Below are positions 27,805-36,120 of a DNA stretch of 64,000 bases, in pieces. Source of the DNA: Actinomyces vulturis (GTDB lineage: Bacteria > Actinomycetota > Actinomycetes > Actinomycetales > Actinomycetaceae). How positions within the stretch are numbered: position 1 is the stretch's first letter; each line of letters begins with the position of its first letter. A program made the position numbers and the translations under genes. The DNA lies in contig NZ_LZRK01000004.1 of the NCBI RefSeq assembly GCF_001687305.1, positions 310,001 through 374,000 on the forward strand. The letters run 5' to 3'. Below the pieces are notes generated by a model, which did no database searches, was not told where the DNA came from, and saw only the letters and a program-made list of their open reading frames with translations.

Positions 27805-28243
27805 CTAGGTGGTTGCGTGCTTGGCGATTTGGTTCATGACGAACTGAGCGCACGACAATGCGATCCCGTTGCACCACATCCTGTATAGCGTTCCGTCAAG
27901 CAGAGACCTTATCAGCCACCTGAGGAGCTAAGCATCCGTCTCGGATTGCATCAACCCGCGTATGCGTGCGTCGGTGAGAAACCTGCCGCCAAAACACCAA
28001 GTCCTCATCACTAACATTGGCATGGGTGAGGTTGTCCGTCCAACGGTCGTGAAAGCCCTGCAAACGCGAGTACTGGGTTGGAGTCAAGTACCCCGGGCGG
28101 CAAGTAGTAATAGTGATGGGTAGTCTTTTCGTATCCCCTGCGGTCAATCCAGGAACAATCCCATTCCCAATTCTGGGATATAAGATCTTCGTACAAAAGG
28201 AGGCTGTGATAATACCCCAGCTTCCATGTGAACATCTAGGCAA
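27805..28243 (-). pseudogene. C-terminal remnant of a DNA cytosine methyltransferase
   Basis: One frame reads LTPTQYSRLQGFHDRWTD, the motif IX region that follows the target-recognition domain in C5-methyltransferases. A second frame, ending at 27805, reads YRMWCNGIALSCAQFVM, which matches motif X (GNGIAL). At least one frameshift separates them, and motifs I-VIII are missing. The remnant ends where the efflux cassette begins, suggesting that insertion of the cassette broke the gene. Confidence 0.6.
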
Positions 28244-28267
28244 TGTGCAATAGAAGCCATCAGTTGG

Positions 28268-28295
28268 TTGACACCCTATGCTTCATCTGTATAGT
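28268..28295 (+). promoter_or_regulatory. Strong promoter of the efflux cassette
   Basis: A consensus TTGACA (28268-28273), a 16-base spacer and TATAGT (28290-28295). The transcript would begin near 28302 and starts with a foldable 5' leader (CCGAG/CTCGG inside GTGCG/CGCAC pairing). Confidence 0.75.
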
Positions 28296-28352
28296 GCGCT
28301 CGTCCGAGCAATTCCCAGGCTCGGAACGCACAAACGAGAAGGAGGTGCCATC

Positions 28353-28400
28353 ATGAAGAAGGGTGGAATTAGCACTCGTCCCCGTCCGGGTATCATCTGA
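28353..28400 (+). CDS. 15-residue leader peptide MKKGGISTRPRPGII
   Basis: A short frame with an ideal ribosome site (AAGGAGGTG, five bases from the ATG), placed between a strong promoter and a perfect 22-bp hairpin. The peptide contains R-P-R, an instance of the +X+ motif known to stall ribosomes in the presence of macrolides. It is likely a regulatory leader controlling the MFS gene downstream by attenuation. A short secreted or modified peptide is the alternative, but no maturation gene is present. The function is inference. Confidence 0.6.
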   Translation: MKKGGISTRPRPGII

Positions 28401-28409
28401 TCGTCGGAT

Positions 28410-28460
28410 ATACAGACATGGCGCATCCTTTTCTCTAGAAAGGATGCGCCATGTCTGTAT
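28410..28460 (+). terminator. Perfect 22-bp hairpin after the leader peptide
   Basis: Arms 28410-28431 and 28439-28460 are fully complementary around a 7-base loop, starting ten bases after the leader stop codon. Classical U-run absent. The position fits an attenuator for the genes at 28616 and 28930. Confidence 0.65.
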
Positions 28461-28615
28461 GAAGAAGAGTACTTGATTCTTTCTGCTCGCTACTGCTGTC
28501 AACTATTTGCGTTTCTCAAATCTTCTTTAAGGCTAACGTTGATGTAGAATAAAAAACTGCAATTCGCACGCTCGACACGCAAGTAGAATTCCTGTTTAAG
28601 CAATATTTTAAGTTA

Positions 28616-28933
28616 ATGAGCCAATCGACCAAGAGTCTACTTTCCAGTTTTTCTCGTTACATGAACTCACACCTTCAGGAAAACTCGCAAGATTTAACTC
28701 TATTTACTGGACAACTTACAAGATTGCGAGAACTTCGCGTAGTCGCAGAATCTCTAGCGGAGAAGAGCCAATACCTTAGCGAGAGTTCACTGCTACAAGA
28801 ACAGTTTTGGGATGACGATGAGTACACGGATCTTTTTACCCGATGCTGCCTTCTAATCTGTCACGCAAATGAATGGCAATGTAATTTTGCTAGAGCAACA
28901 AACTTAGAATCTTCAGATGAGGACCTTCGATGA
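28616..28933 (+). CDS. 105-residue protein coupled to an MFS exporter, function unknown
   Basis: A mostly helical, soluble protein (MSQSTKSLLSSFSRYMN at the start) with acidic stretches and two adjacent cysteines (FTRCCLLICHANEW). No family is recognised. Its stop overlaps the MFS start (ATGA), so the two are coupled. The ribosome site is poor, and the second ATG at residue 16 is an alternative start. Codon use is more AT-rich than the surrounding phage genes. It could be an accessory or regulatory partner of the exporter. Confidence 0.55.
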   Translation: MSQSTKSLLSSFSRYMNSHLQENSQDLTLFTGQLTRLRELRVVAESLAEKSQYLSESSLLQEQFWDDDEYTDLFTRCCLLICHANEWQCNFARATNLESSDEDLR

Positions 28934-30192
28934 GTCAGGTAATTTCTTCTCCCTTTAGGAATCGAGATTTCCGGCTATGGTTTTCTGCCGAGACTCTTCT
29001 TACGGTCAGTATGAGTTCTCAGCTCGCAGTGTCTTTACTTCTCATTGATGTCTCAGGATCAGTCTCTAGCGCTGGCCTGCTTTCCAGTGTAGTGGCGGCT
29101 ATGGAGTTATTAGGCGGAATCTTGGGCGGAGCCTTAGCTGACGGGTATTCTCGCAAAACCGTAATCCGACGTTGCGTGATGACGAGTGTCGCCTCAATCG
29201 CCACACTCATCCTGGTTCTTTCAGCCTATTTCAATGGATTGGTTTCTGCTCAGTGGCTCATCATGGCGGCTGTTTCACTCATCACGATGATTGTGGCCGC
29301 CAGTGAGACTCTGGCCGATCCGTCGATGGATGCCGCTCTGAAGGAACTCATTACTCCTGAACAATTTCCTCGCGCTCTCAGCGCCGCACAGGCTCGAACG
29401 TCTCTGGTCTCATTGGCGAGTCGTCCCGTAACAGGACTGCTCTATGGGGTTACTCCGGTGTTACCGTTTCTGGTACGTCTGGCTTGCGACAGCAGTTTTT
29501 TGGTACTCCTGCACAAGGTGACGGCGTCTTTTGACCCTCCTGGTGCTTACCCGGGCCATTCCCGTCCAGGGTTGATCTCGTTGTTGTCCTCCTACCGAGA
29601 GGGATTGCGTCATGTGTTCGGGGATCCTGTTATCCGGATTGTGATGCTCTGTGCGCCATTGGTTAATCTCCTGGTCTTTACGGGGACGAGTTGGGCTGTC
29701 TTTTCTCTGCGTTCGGCAGGGACCTCAGCACTGTCTGTGGGGCTTGTGACATCCGGTTTCACCATCGGGAGTTTGGTGGGTGCCGCTGCTGCACCATTGC
29801 TGACTGATCGGGTAGGGTCTGGCAGGCTCGCCATTGCTGGGCTGCTGTGGATGGGCGCCTCCTTCTTCACAATGTTTTCCCTGCATGAAAGCCACTACGC
29901 ACTTTTTGCAGTGGCCATTCTCGGGATGATCCCCTCAGTCTCGATCGGGAGTGGGCTTTTCGCTCACGTTTTTGCACGCACACCCTCAGAGATTCAAGGA
30001 CGCACCTTTGGCGTCTTTACCCTCGTCAATGGACTCGCCACAATCGCGGCTCCTACCCTGGCCGCCTTCGCTGTGGATCATCAGCAATCCCAAGCTTTGA
30101 GGCTAGGTCTCACAGTCTTGGCCTCAGCAGGAATAGCGATCCTCGCCCTCACCCGTGATATCCGTCAATTGCCAGCATTACGGGAACTCTAA
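28930..30192 (+). CDS. MFS efflux transporter, EntS/Mef-like
   Basis: A 420-residue, 12-helix major facilitator protein. The N-terminus FRNRDFRLWFSAETLLTV and the loop GGALADGYSRKTVIRR are typical of the group that contains EntS and macrolide efflux proteins. It is intact, unlike the related remnant at 20694-21596. The leader peptide and hairpin upstream suggest inducible drug export; the substrate is not shown. The gene lies in a 2-kb cassette, in the opposite direction to its phage neighbours. Confidence 0.8.
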   Translation: MSQVISSPFRNRDFRLWFSAETLLTVSMSSQLAVSLLLIDVSGSVSSAGLLSSVVAAMELLGGILGGALADGYSRKTVIRRCVMTSVASIATLILVLSAYFNGLVSAQWLIMAAVSLITMIVAASETLADPSMDAALKELITPEQFPRALSAAQARTSLVSLASRPVTGLLYGVTPVLPFLVRLACDSSFLVLLHKVTASFDPPGAYPGHSRPGLISLLSSYREGLRHVFGDPVIRIVMLCAPLVNLLVFTGTSWAVFSLRSAGTSALSVGLVTSGFTIGSLVGAAAAPLLTDRVGSGRLAIAGLLWMGASFFTMFSLHESHYALFAVAILGMIPSVSIGSGLFAHVFARTPSEIQGRTFGVFTLVNGLATIAAPTLAAFAVDHQQSQALRLGLTVLASAGIAILALTRDIRQLPALREL

Positions 30193-30209
30193 AGACTCAG
30201 ACACACACT

Positions 30210-31454
30210 TCACGCCATGGCGCCGGCGTCGGGTTGGGCTTGCTCGAATGAGAGTTCGACGCCATCACGGATGACTTTGATGCCGCTGGTGGCTCCTGCG
30301 AGTTCGCGGTAGCGGTTGATGATCACATCGGCGTACTTCGGATCGAGTTCAACCAGTCGTGCGACCCTGCCTGTTTGCTCTGCAGCAATAAGTGTGGAGC
30401 CGGATCCGCCGAAGGCATCAAGCACCACCTGATTGCTCAGGGAGGAGTTAAGGATTGAGTAGGCGATGAGCTCCACCGGCTTCATCGTCGGATGATCCGT
30501 GTTTTTGCGGGGCTTGTCGAAACGCCAGATGGTCGATTCCTTGCGTCCGGTGTACCACTGGTGGCGTCCCGTTTTCTTCCATCCGAACAGGACTGGTTCA
30601 TGCTGCCACTGATACGGGGACCGGCCTAGCACGATGGATTGCTTGACCCAAATACAGCAGCCTGAGAGGTAGAACCCGGCGTCGTCGAAGGCCTTGCGGA
30701 ACGCATAACCCCCAGTATCGGAGTGGAAGACGTAAATACTGGCGTCGTCAGCCATCACACTCGAGACAGCGGTGAAGGCTTTGGTCAGGAAAGCGACAAA
30801 GGAGTCGTTGTCCATGTGATCGTTCTGGATAGACCCAGCCGTGCCTTGGTAGTTGACGTTGTATGGCGGGTCAGTGACCACCAGGTTCGCCTTCTCATCA
30901 CCCATTAGGACAGCGAAGGTGTCTGAGTCGGTGGAGTCCCCGACAATGAGGCGATGCCGGCCGAGCTGCCAGATGTCCCCAGTGCGGGACATGGCGGGTT
31001 TAGCCAGCTCTGCCTCAACATCGAAATCATCTTCCTCAATGCCACCGGCCAACTGGTCACGAAAGAGGGCATCGACTTCGGCTGGGTCGAAACCCGTCAA
31101 GGTCACATCGAAGTCCTCAGCCGTAAGGTCCGCAATCAACAAGGCCAGTTTGGACTCATCCCACTCACCCTTGACCTTGTTCAAGGCAACGTTGAGCGCC
31201 TTCTCCTTGGCTTCGGGAAGGTCGACTACGACGCATTCAATTTCGGTGTGTCCGAGTGCGGTGAGGACTTTGAGGCGCTGATGGCCTCCCACCACACGGC
31301 CGGTCGCCTCGTTGAAAATGACCGGTTCTACGTAACCGAACTCCTCTACGGAGCGTTTGAGTTTTTCGAACTCGGGGTCACCGGGCTGGAGGTCTTTGCG
31401 TGGGTTGTAGTCCGCCGCTTGAAGCTCAGAGACCGCAATCTTCTTGATATTCAC
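30210..31454 (-). CDS. ParB-domain DNA methyltransferase
   Basis: A 414-residue fusion. Residues about 1-90 form a ParB/Srx-like domain with the nucleotide-binding GRVVGGHQRLKVLTALG. The rest is a beta-class methyltransferase with motif IV TDPPYNVNY before the target-recognition region and motif I LDAFGGSGST near the C-terminus. DPPY predicts N6-adenine methylation. The GTG start at 31454 is chosen because AAGGAGG lies upstream and it overlaps the metK stop by four bases. Such enzymes in phages modify their own DNA against host restriction. Its SAM would be supplied by the coupled metK. Confidence 0.88.
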   Translation of the reverse strand: MNIKKIAVSELQAADYNPRKDLQPGDPEFEKLKRSVEEFGYVEPVIFNEATGRVVGGHQRLKVLTALGHTEIECVVVDLPEAKEKALNVALNKVKGEWDESKLALLIADLTAEDFDVTLTGFDPAEVDALFRDQLAGGIEEDDFDVEAELAKPAMSRTGDIWQLGRHRLIVGDSTDSDTFAVLMGDEKANLVVTDPPYNVNYQGTAGSIQNDHMDNDSFVAFLTKAFTAVSSVMADDASIYVFHSDTGGYAFRKAFDDAGFYLSGCCIWVKQSIVLGRSPYQWQHEPVLFGWKKTGRHQWYTGRKESTIWRFDKPRKNTDHPTMKPVELIAYSILNSSLSNQVVLDAFGGSGSTLIAAEQTGRVARLVELDPKYADVIINRYRELAGATSGIKVIRDGVELSFEQAQPDAGAMA

Positions 31455-32719
31455 TGCCCAGCCTCCTTGTTGGTTTCGCCGTGGCGGGCCTTGGCATGGT
31501 TGATGACGTCTTCTTTGAGGTGCCAACGGTCGAACTTTTCTTCCCAACCCGGGTACACACCGTTCACGTGTCCGAAGTGTCCGTAAGCGCTGTAACGGGC
31601 AAAGCCATGGCGGCGCAGGTGGAAGCGGTCAATGATCGCTCCCGGCCGCAGCGAATAGAACTCCGACAGGGCGAGGCGAATGTCCTCATCCGTGACCTCT
31701 GGGATATGGGTGCCGTGGGTGTCGACGTCGAAGGCGACCGGGTCGGCCTTGCCAATCGCGTAGGAGATGCTGACCGTGCACCGCTTAGCCAAATGTCCCG
31801 CCACCACCTGCTTAGCCAGAAACCTGGCCATGTAAGCACCCGTGCGGTCGACCTTCGTCGCGTCCTTACCACTGAACGCGCCACCACCATGGGGCGCGTG
31901 ACCGCCATAGGTGTCGACCATGAGCTTGCGGCCCGTCAGGCCGGTGTCTGCTCCAGGTCCGCCTTTGACGAACCGGCCCGAGGGGTTCACCAGGACGGTG
32001 GTGTATTTGAGGGTGTCGATGCCGATGGCCTCAAGGGATGGGGCAACAATCTTGGAAATGACTTCCCGGCGTAACTCCTCCAGGTCCTTGGCCGCATTAT
32101 GCTGGATAGATACCACGACGGTGGGTGCAGTAATCGGAGTGCCATCCTCATCAACGGTGAGGGTGACTTGGGCTTTGCCATCCGGGCCGATACCAGCAAT
32201 GGTTCCTTGCTCACGCGCCTGGTCCAAGCGCGCGCTAATCTCATGGGCAGCCACAAGAGAGTCTGGCAGGAAATCCTTGGTGGCATCAGTGGCGTAACCA
32301 TAGACGGTGCCTTGGTCGCCCGCGCCGAGGTCGCTAAACGCCCCAGCGTGTTCCGCGCCACCTTCGCGGGTCTCCAACGCCGTGTCCACGCCACCGGCAA
32401 TGTCGCTGGACTGGCGGGTGACGTTGACACTGACGAGGTATTTCCACGGCTGATAACCGAGCCGGGCTAGGGTCGAGCGCACAATGGAACGGATCCGCAC
32501 CCGCCCATTGCAGGTGATCTGCCCGGCCACGGTGATGAGGTGGTTGGAGGCCATAACCTCCACCGCACAACGCGAGGCTGGGTCTTCCCACAGGCAGGCA
32601 TCGAGAATCTCATCGCTAATCCGATCACACACCTTGTCCGGGTGACCAGCACAAACAGACTCACTAGTCTCTAAACGGATAGCACGCGGGGTCTTTGAAG
32701 CTAGAGCAGTAGAAGTCAT
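31451..32719 (-). CDS. metK: Phage-borne S-adenosylmethionine synthetase
   Basis: A 422-residue MetK. Signatures: GHPDKVCDRISDEILDA (ATP-binding), GAGDQGTVYGYATD (P-loop-like hexapeptide region) and GGGAFSGKDATKVDRTGAY. It makes SAM from methionine and ATP. It lies inside the packaging region and is coupled to a methyltransferase gene, so it probably raises SAM for phage DNA methylation. A C-terminal extension after the usual end (HVNGVYPGWEEKFDRWHLKE onward) makes it slightly longer than chromosomal MetK. A chromosomal copy should exist elsewhere. Confidence 0.92.
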   Translation of the reverse strand: MTSTALASKTPRAIRLETSESVCAGHPDKVCDRISDEILDACLWEDPASRCAVEVMASNHLITVAGQITCNGRVRIRSIVRSTLARLGYQPWKYLVSVNVTRQSSDIAGGVDTALETREGGAEHAGAFSDLGAGDQGTVYGYATDATKDFLPDSLVAAHEISARLDQAREQGTIAGIGPDGKAQVTLTVDEDGTPITAPTVVVSIQHNAAKDLEELRREVISKIVAPSLEAIGIDTLKYTTVLVNPSGRFVKGGPGADTGLTGRKLMVDTYGGHAPHGGGAFSGKDATKVDRTGAYMARFLAKQVVAGHLAKRCTVSISYAIGKADPVAFDVDTHGTHIPEVTDEDIRLALSEFYSLRPGAIIDRFHLRRHGFARYSAYGHFGHVNGVYPGWEEKFDRWHLKEDVINHAKARHGETNKEAGQ

Positions 32720-32805
32720 GGTTAGTCCTTTGAGTTTGGTGGGCGGAAAACAAGAAGACCCCCACCAAAACGGTGGAGGCCAAAAAGAAAGAAGACAGAC
32801 CCTAG
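32720..32805 (-). other. Spacer with hairpin before metK
   Basis: Includes a short CCTCCACC/GGTGGAGG-type stem near 32758-32783 in the gap between terS and metK. Confidence 0.4.
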
Positions 32806-33372
32806 TTAGCGGCTTTGCAGGAGCCTCTCCATCGGGTCCGAAGGCAGCGGGGTGTAGTCGGTGGTGCAGTTGGCTTTGACGATGTCGAAAATCTCGTACC
32901 AGAGCACATTCGCCTGCTTCTGAAACGACTGCGACATGGCCACAAACGGCGAAGCAATCGCCGCACCAGTTGTCGGGTGCTTGCTGAGCAGGCCGAAATC
33001 ACCGATGGCTTTTTCGCATTGGATGAAGCGGGCGAACGACTGCGCATACGCCTCAAGCAGGCGTTTGGAGACGAACTGGGTGCAGCCCTTATCGGCCAGC
33101 CACTCCCACGTCTCCCGATAAATCTCATCAGCCCCAAGCGGACTACCATCCCTCTGCTGCGCCGCCAAATACGCGGACGGCTCGGGCATATCCACGCCGG
33201 CCAGCAGTGCGCCCTCGTCTGTGTCGCTGCCGGTGAAGTCATACGGCTCGGGCGGACCATCAACGCTCAGGATGCGTCCGGTGCGGCCATCGGCCAGGCG
33301 GTCTGCAAGCGGTTCGGGTTTGGTGCCTGCGCGGACGCGGCGTCCGCCCCTGTTCGTGCCATCACGAGCCAT
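32806..33372 (-). CDS. terS: Phage terminase small subunit
   Basis: A 188-residue P27-type small terminase. After a basic N-terminus (MARDGTNRGGRRVRAG), a helical region reads YRETWEWLADKGCTQF, followed by LLEAYAQSFARFIQCEKA and FVAMSQSFQKQANVLWYEIF. TerS recognises the packaging site and recruits TerL. The ATG at 33372 follows GGAGGTGA. The IS3 element is inserted about 105 bases upstream, between this gene and the HNH gene, which would normally be its neighbour. Confidence 0.8.
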   Translation of the reverse strand: MARDGTNRGGRRVRAGTKPEPLADRLADGRTGRILSVDGPPEPYDFTGSDTDEGALLAGVDMPEPSAYLAAQQRDGSPLGADEIYRETWEWLADKGCTQFVSKRLLEAYAQSFARFIQCEKAIGDFGLLSKHPTTGAAIASPFVAMSQSFQKQANVLWYEIFDIVKANCTTDYTPLPSDPMERLLQSR

Positions 33373-33535
33373 ATGATCATTCACCTCCAACCATGGGATA
33401 AAACGCGAAATAACGGGCAAAAACCCGCGCACAGGCGGGCCAGAAATGTGCGGGTGGGAGAGTCGATGGGGGGTGCATAGAACCCCAAAAGTTGGACTGA
33501 TATTTATCTGTGTTTCCAACCAGGAGGGTTAGTCC

Positions 33536-33991
33536 ATGAGAGATGACAGCAAGTTGACTCAAAAGCAGCGTGAAGCGGCGGTTGATCTATTTGAACAGGG
33601 GTATGGCGAGTATTCTGTTGCAAAAGAGTTAGGGGTTTCTCGTTTTCCTATCCATAGTTTGTTTGACCGCTGGCTCACTCACGGGAGGGCCTGTTTGACA
33701 CCTAAGAAAACAAAAACGATGTACTCAATGGAGTTCAAAAAAGAAATCGTTCGCAGGTATCTCAGCGGCGAAACAGCCCGGATGCTCACGAACGAGTTTG
33801 AATTTTCTTCAGAAGAAATCGTACGAGGATGGGTGCGACTTTGGCGTAAGGGTGGTGACAAAGCATTACGCTCAAAAAAGCGTGGACCCAGAAGAAAAAG
33901 CTCTGAACCCCCAACTACCAATTCCGATCTTAGAGCGGAAAATGAACGCCTTCGAGCAGAAGTTGCCTATCTAAAAAACTTCAAGACTTGA
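33536..33991 (+). CDS. IS3 transposase OrfA
   Basis: A 151-residue protein with two helix-turn-helix units (TQKQREAAVDLFEQGYGEYS and FKKEIVRRYLSGETARML) and a C-terminal leucine-zipper-like helix, RAENERLRAEVAYLK. It binds the element's ends. AGGAGGG lies before the ATG. A run of six A (33973-33978) near the end is a possible frameshift site. Confidence 0.88.
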   Translation: MRDDSKLTQKQREAAVDLFEQGYGEYSVAKELGVSRFPIHSLFDRWLTHGRACLTPKKTKTMYSMEFKKEIVRRYLSGETARMLTNEFEFSSEEIVRGWVRLWRKGGDKALRSKKRGPRRKSSEPPTTNSDLRAENERLRAEVAYLKNFKT

Positions 33992-34049
33992 GGGAGTAGC
34001 GGCAAGATCAAAAACTAAAATCATTGCAACCCTCAAGTCCGAGCACCCT

Positions 34050-34868
34050 TTGCCTCTTCTGTTGAAGATTGCAGGTATTGCACGTTCAACCTATTACTAC
34101 CATCTATCTAAACTAGAACGTGCAGACCGCCACCAAGACCTCAAGGCGGAGATCGTCTCGATATTTAGAGCTAGTAAGTCACGGTATGGGTACCGAAGAG
34201 TCCGCCGTACCTTGGTTCGGCAAGGATGGACAGTCTCTTGGAAGTTGGTCGCAAAGTTAATGCGTCAGATGGGCCTAAGAAGTAAGACGAGGCGCAAAAA
34301 GAACTACTCTTCTTTTCGCGGGAATACTAGTAATACTGCTCCAAATGTTCTGGAACGGAAATTTGCAACTGATGCACCAAATCAAAAATGGGTCAGTGAT
34401 ATCACCATGTTCCAACTTAACGGGAACAAACTCTATCTCTCTCCAGTGATTGATTTGTTTGACCATTCTGTGGTGTCGTTTACTATCGGTACAGCACCCA
34501 CTACTCGCCTAAGTTCAGAGAGCCTAAGAAAGGCTTTCAAGAATGCCGGGCATCCAGAAAATGTGCTGGTACATACTGATCAAGGTTTTCACTACCACCA
34601 TATTTCTTGGATTTCTCAATTGAAGTCTCACCGCTGCGTCCAGTCGATGTCAAGGAAAGGAAACTGTTACGACAACTCTGTTGCGGAAAACTTTTTCACG
34701 CACCTTAAACAAGAGATGTTTGTCGGTGAAAAGTTTGCAAAGATCGCCGATTTAACCCGAGCGATTAAAACTTACATTCTCTGGTACAACGACGAACGCA
34801 CCCAAGAACGACTTGGCGGAATCACTCCCCACGAACTGCGTCAAGATGCCCTCGACAGAGCGGCTTAG
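34050..34868 (+). CDS. IS3 transposase OrfB (DDE integrase)
   Basis: A 272-residue rve-fold transposase. The catalytic acids are visible: D in WVSDITMF, D in VHTDQGF and E in NSVAENFFTHLK. The frame is open upstream to 33975 and would read on as KTKIIATLKSEHPLPLLLKI, so translation probably comes from frameshifting or a non-ATG start (TTG at 34050 given here). OrfB lies in the +1 frame relative to OrfA, whereas a usual -1 shift would run into a stop at 33997. A one-base loss in the element is therefore possible. Confidence 0.85.
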   Translation: MPLLLKIAGIARSTYYYHLSKLERADRHQDLKAEIVSIFRASKSRYGYRRVRRTLVRQGWTVSWKLVAKLMRQMGLRSKTRRKKNYSSFRGNTSNTAPNVLERKFATDAPNQKWVSDITMFQLNGNKLYLSPVIDLFDHSVVSFTIGTAPTTRLSSESLRKAFKNAGHPENVLVHTDQGFHYHHISWISQLKSHRCVQSMSRKGNCYDNSVAENFFTHLKQEMFVGEKFAKIADLTRAIKTYILWYNDERTQERLGGITPHELRQDALDRAA

Positions 34869-34903
34869 GATAGAATCAAAGTGTCTAACTTTTGGGGTTC
34901 TAT

Positions 34904-35044
34904 ACAGGGTAATACCCTGTTTGATTCGGGGAGTTTGTGCGCGAGGGGCCACGCCCGCTGAAACCCCGTACAGGCCCAGAGATTGAGACCGCCCCTCCCC
35001 AGGCTGGGGCCAGGGTCCAAAGCCCGAGGTAGCCCTCAGAAAAG
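34904..35044. other. Short non-coding stretch between IS and HNH gene
   Basis: Phage spacer DNA; includes a GGGTAATACCC hairpin at 34907-34917. No gene. Confidence 0.4.
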
Positions 35045-35434
35045 TCAGTAGGTGTAGACCTGCGACCCGGCAGAAACGGTATTTCGCCACCGGTCCCCGT
35101 CCATGGCGGTCTGGCGTGAGTGGCAGGGCTTGCACAGCGACATGAGGTTGAACTCGTCGTGGGTGCCGCCGTGTGCGAGGGGGCGGATGTGGTGGACTTC
35201 AGCCACCGGCGTCAGCCGTCCTTCCTTCTCGCACTGTTCACACAGCGGGTGCTTGGCGACATATGCGGCGCGGATCTTTCGCCAGTCACTGCCGTAGCGT
35301 CTGTTGATCTGGGGGTCACGCTCGTAGTGACGGTAGTTGGTGTCGGCTTCCTTGGCGTGGGTCTCGCAGTAGCGAGCGTTGGTGAGGGCTGGGCAGGCAG
35401 GCCAGCGGCACGGAGTCTTTGGTCGATGAGGCAC
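35045..35434 (-). CDS. Phage HNH endonuclease
   Basis: A 129-residue HNH nuclease. CEQCEKEG and CKPCHSRQT form the zinc site, and EVHHIRPLAHGG with HDEFNLMSL the beta-beta-alpha metal active site. In HK97-like phages this protein acts next to the terminases in DNA packaging. An N-terminal Cys/His set (CRWPACPALTNARYCETH) is typical of the phage family. The IS3 copy now separates it from terS. Confidence 0.9.
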   Translation of the reverse strand: MPHRPKTPCRWPACPALTNARYCETHAKEADTNYRHYERDPQINRRYGSDWRKIRAAYVAKHPLCEQCEKEGRLTPVAEVHHIRPLAHGGTHDEFNLMSLCKPCHSRQTAMDGDRWRNTVSAGSQVYTY

Positions 35435-35467
35435 TGGCGCTCACCATCCTCCACGCTGCCGGGTACA

Positions 35468-35506
35468 CCGGAGCCCCAGCAACCAAGCTGGCTGCTGGGG
35501 CTCCGG
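35468..35506 (+). terminator. Rho-independent-like terminator
   Basis: Perfect 14-bp stem (35468-35481 with 35493-35506) followed on the plus strand by ATATTTTT. It would stop plus-strand transcription entering the late genes. As a minus-strand hairpin it lies in the leader of the HNH gene. Confidence 0.6.
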
Positions 35507-35572
35507 ATATTTTTCAACTGCTTACAGTATAGCGGGTGAAATCAGGGGTGTCTTTCCACTGTTTTTCCACTC

Positions 35573-36106
35573 CTAGATCACGGGTTCTCTTCTGTCGTAG
35601 CGTTGAAATAAGATTACGTCATCAAAACTCGTCGCCCACATATCGCGTTGTTTCCGGGATAAGGCCAAAGACAACGTATGGGAATAATTTACAGCCCCGG
35701 GGTCATCTTCTTCACCGATCCACCAAAGTCTGCCATAGCGTTTAAGAAATATCCCAACATGAACCACTAATACGTCCATGCAATCATCATCCATAACTAC
35801 TAGCCCAATAGCGGGTTCCAAAACTCTTGCTTTAGCTTCCTTACAGCATGACTGCATGTCATTTGGTTCAAGTTTCAGACCTGGATTTTTTTTGGTCTTC
35901 TTATCCCAAAGAATCCTGTTGCGAGTTTTTACTGAAATACCTAAGTTCACCTCAGGATGATATAGAGCGACGTCAATCCCTATTGCATCGAGACGGTCTA
36001 CTCTAATTTGATCTTCAGGGTAGGCTTGAAGGAGCGCCATCATTACAAGCCATTCACCGAAAGTACCTACCTGTCGGCTATCTCTTTTGTAGTCATCACT
36101 AGTCAC
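35573..36106 (-). CDS. Possible PD-(D/E)XK-like nuclease, cargo gene
   Basis: A 177-residue protein, more AT-rich than its neighbours. Its N-terminal half has TFGEWLVMMALLQAYPEDQ, then GIDVALYHPEVNLGISVKTR, which follows the G-x-D ... x-V-K layout of restriction-endonuclease-fold proteins, with Ser in place of the usual Glu/Gln before V-K. The C-terminal half is a beta-rich region with DDDCMDVLVVHVGIFLKR. It is bracketed by two long inverted repeats, so it looks like an inserted cargo gene. Possible roles are defence or superinfection exclusion; not established. Confidence 0.5.
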   Translation of the reverse strand: MTSDDYKRDSRQVGTFGEWLVMMALLQAYPEDQIRVDRLDAIGIDVALYHPEVNLGISVKTRNRILWDKKTKKNPGLKLEPNDMQSCCKEAKARVLEPAIGLVVMDDDCMDVLVVHVGIFLKRYGRLWWIGEEDDPGAVNYSHTLSLALSRKQRDMWATSFDDVILFQRYDRREPVI

Positions 36107-36120
36107 TATGGCCGCCTTCG

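Larger units (their letters stand above)
33477..34903 (+). mobile_element. IS3-family insertion sequence (IS150-like)
   Basis: About 1.43 kb with terminal inverted repeats starting TAGAACCCCAAAAGTT (33478 onward) and ending with its complement at 34902. The pairing extends one more base on each side. Two frames encode OrfA and OrfB. No clear target duplication is seen next to the ends (flanks GGTGC and ACAGG). It separates the HNH and TerS genes, probably reducing late transcription. Confidence 0.9.

Noticed and set aside
28353-28400. The 15-residue peptide as a modified peptide precursor with GG leader
   Set aside because: Too short for a leader-core precursor and no modification enzyme is nearby. 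A regulatory leader fits the promoter-hairpin context better.
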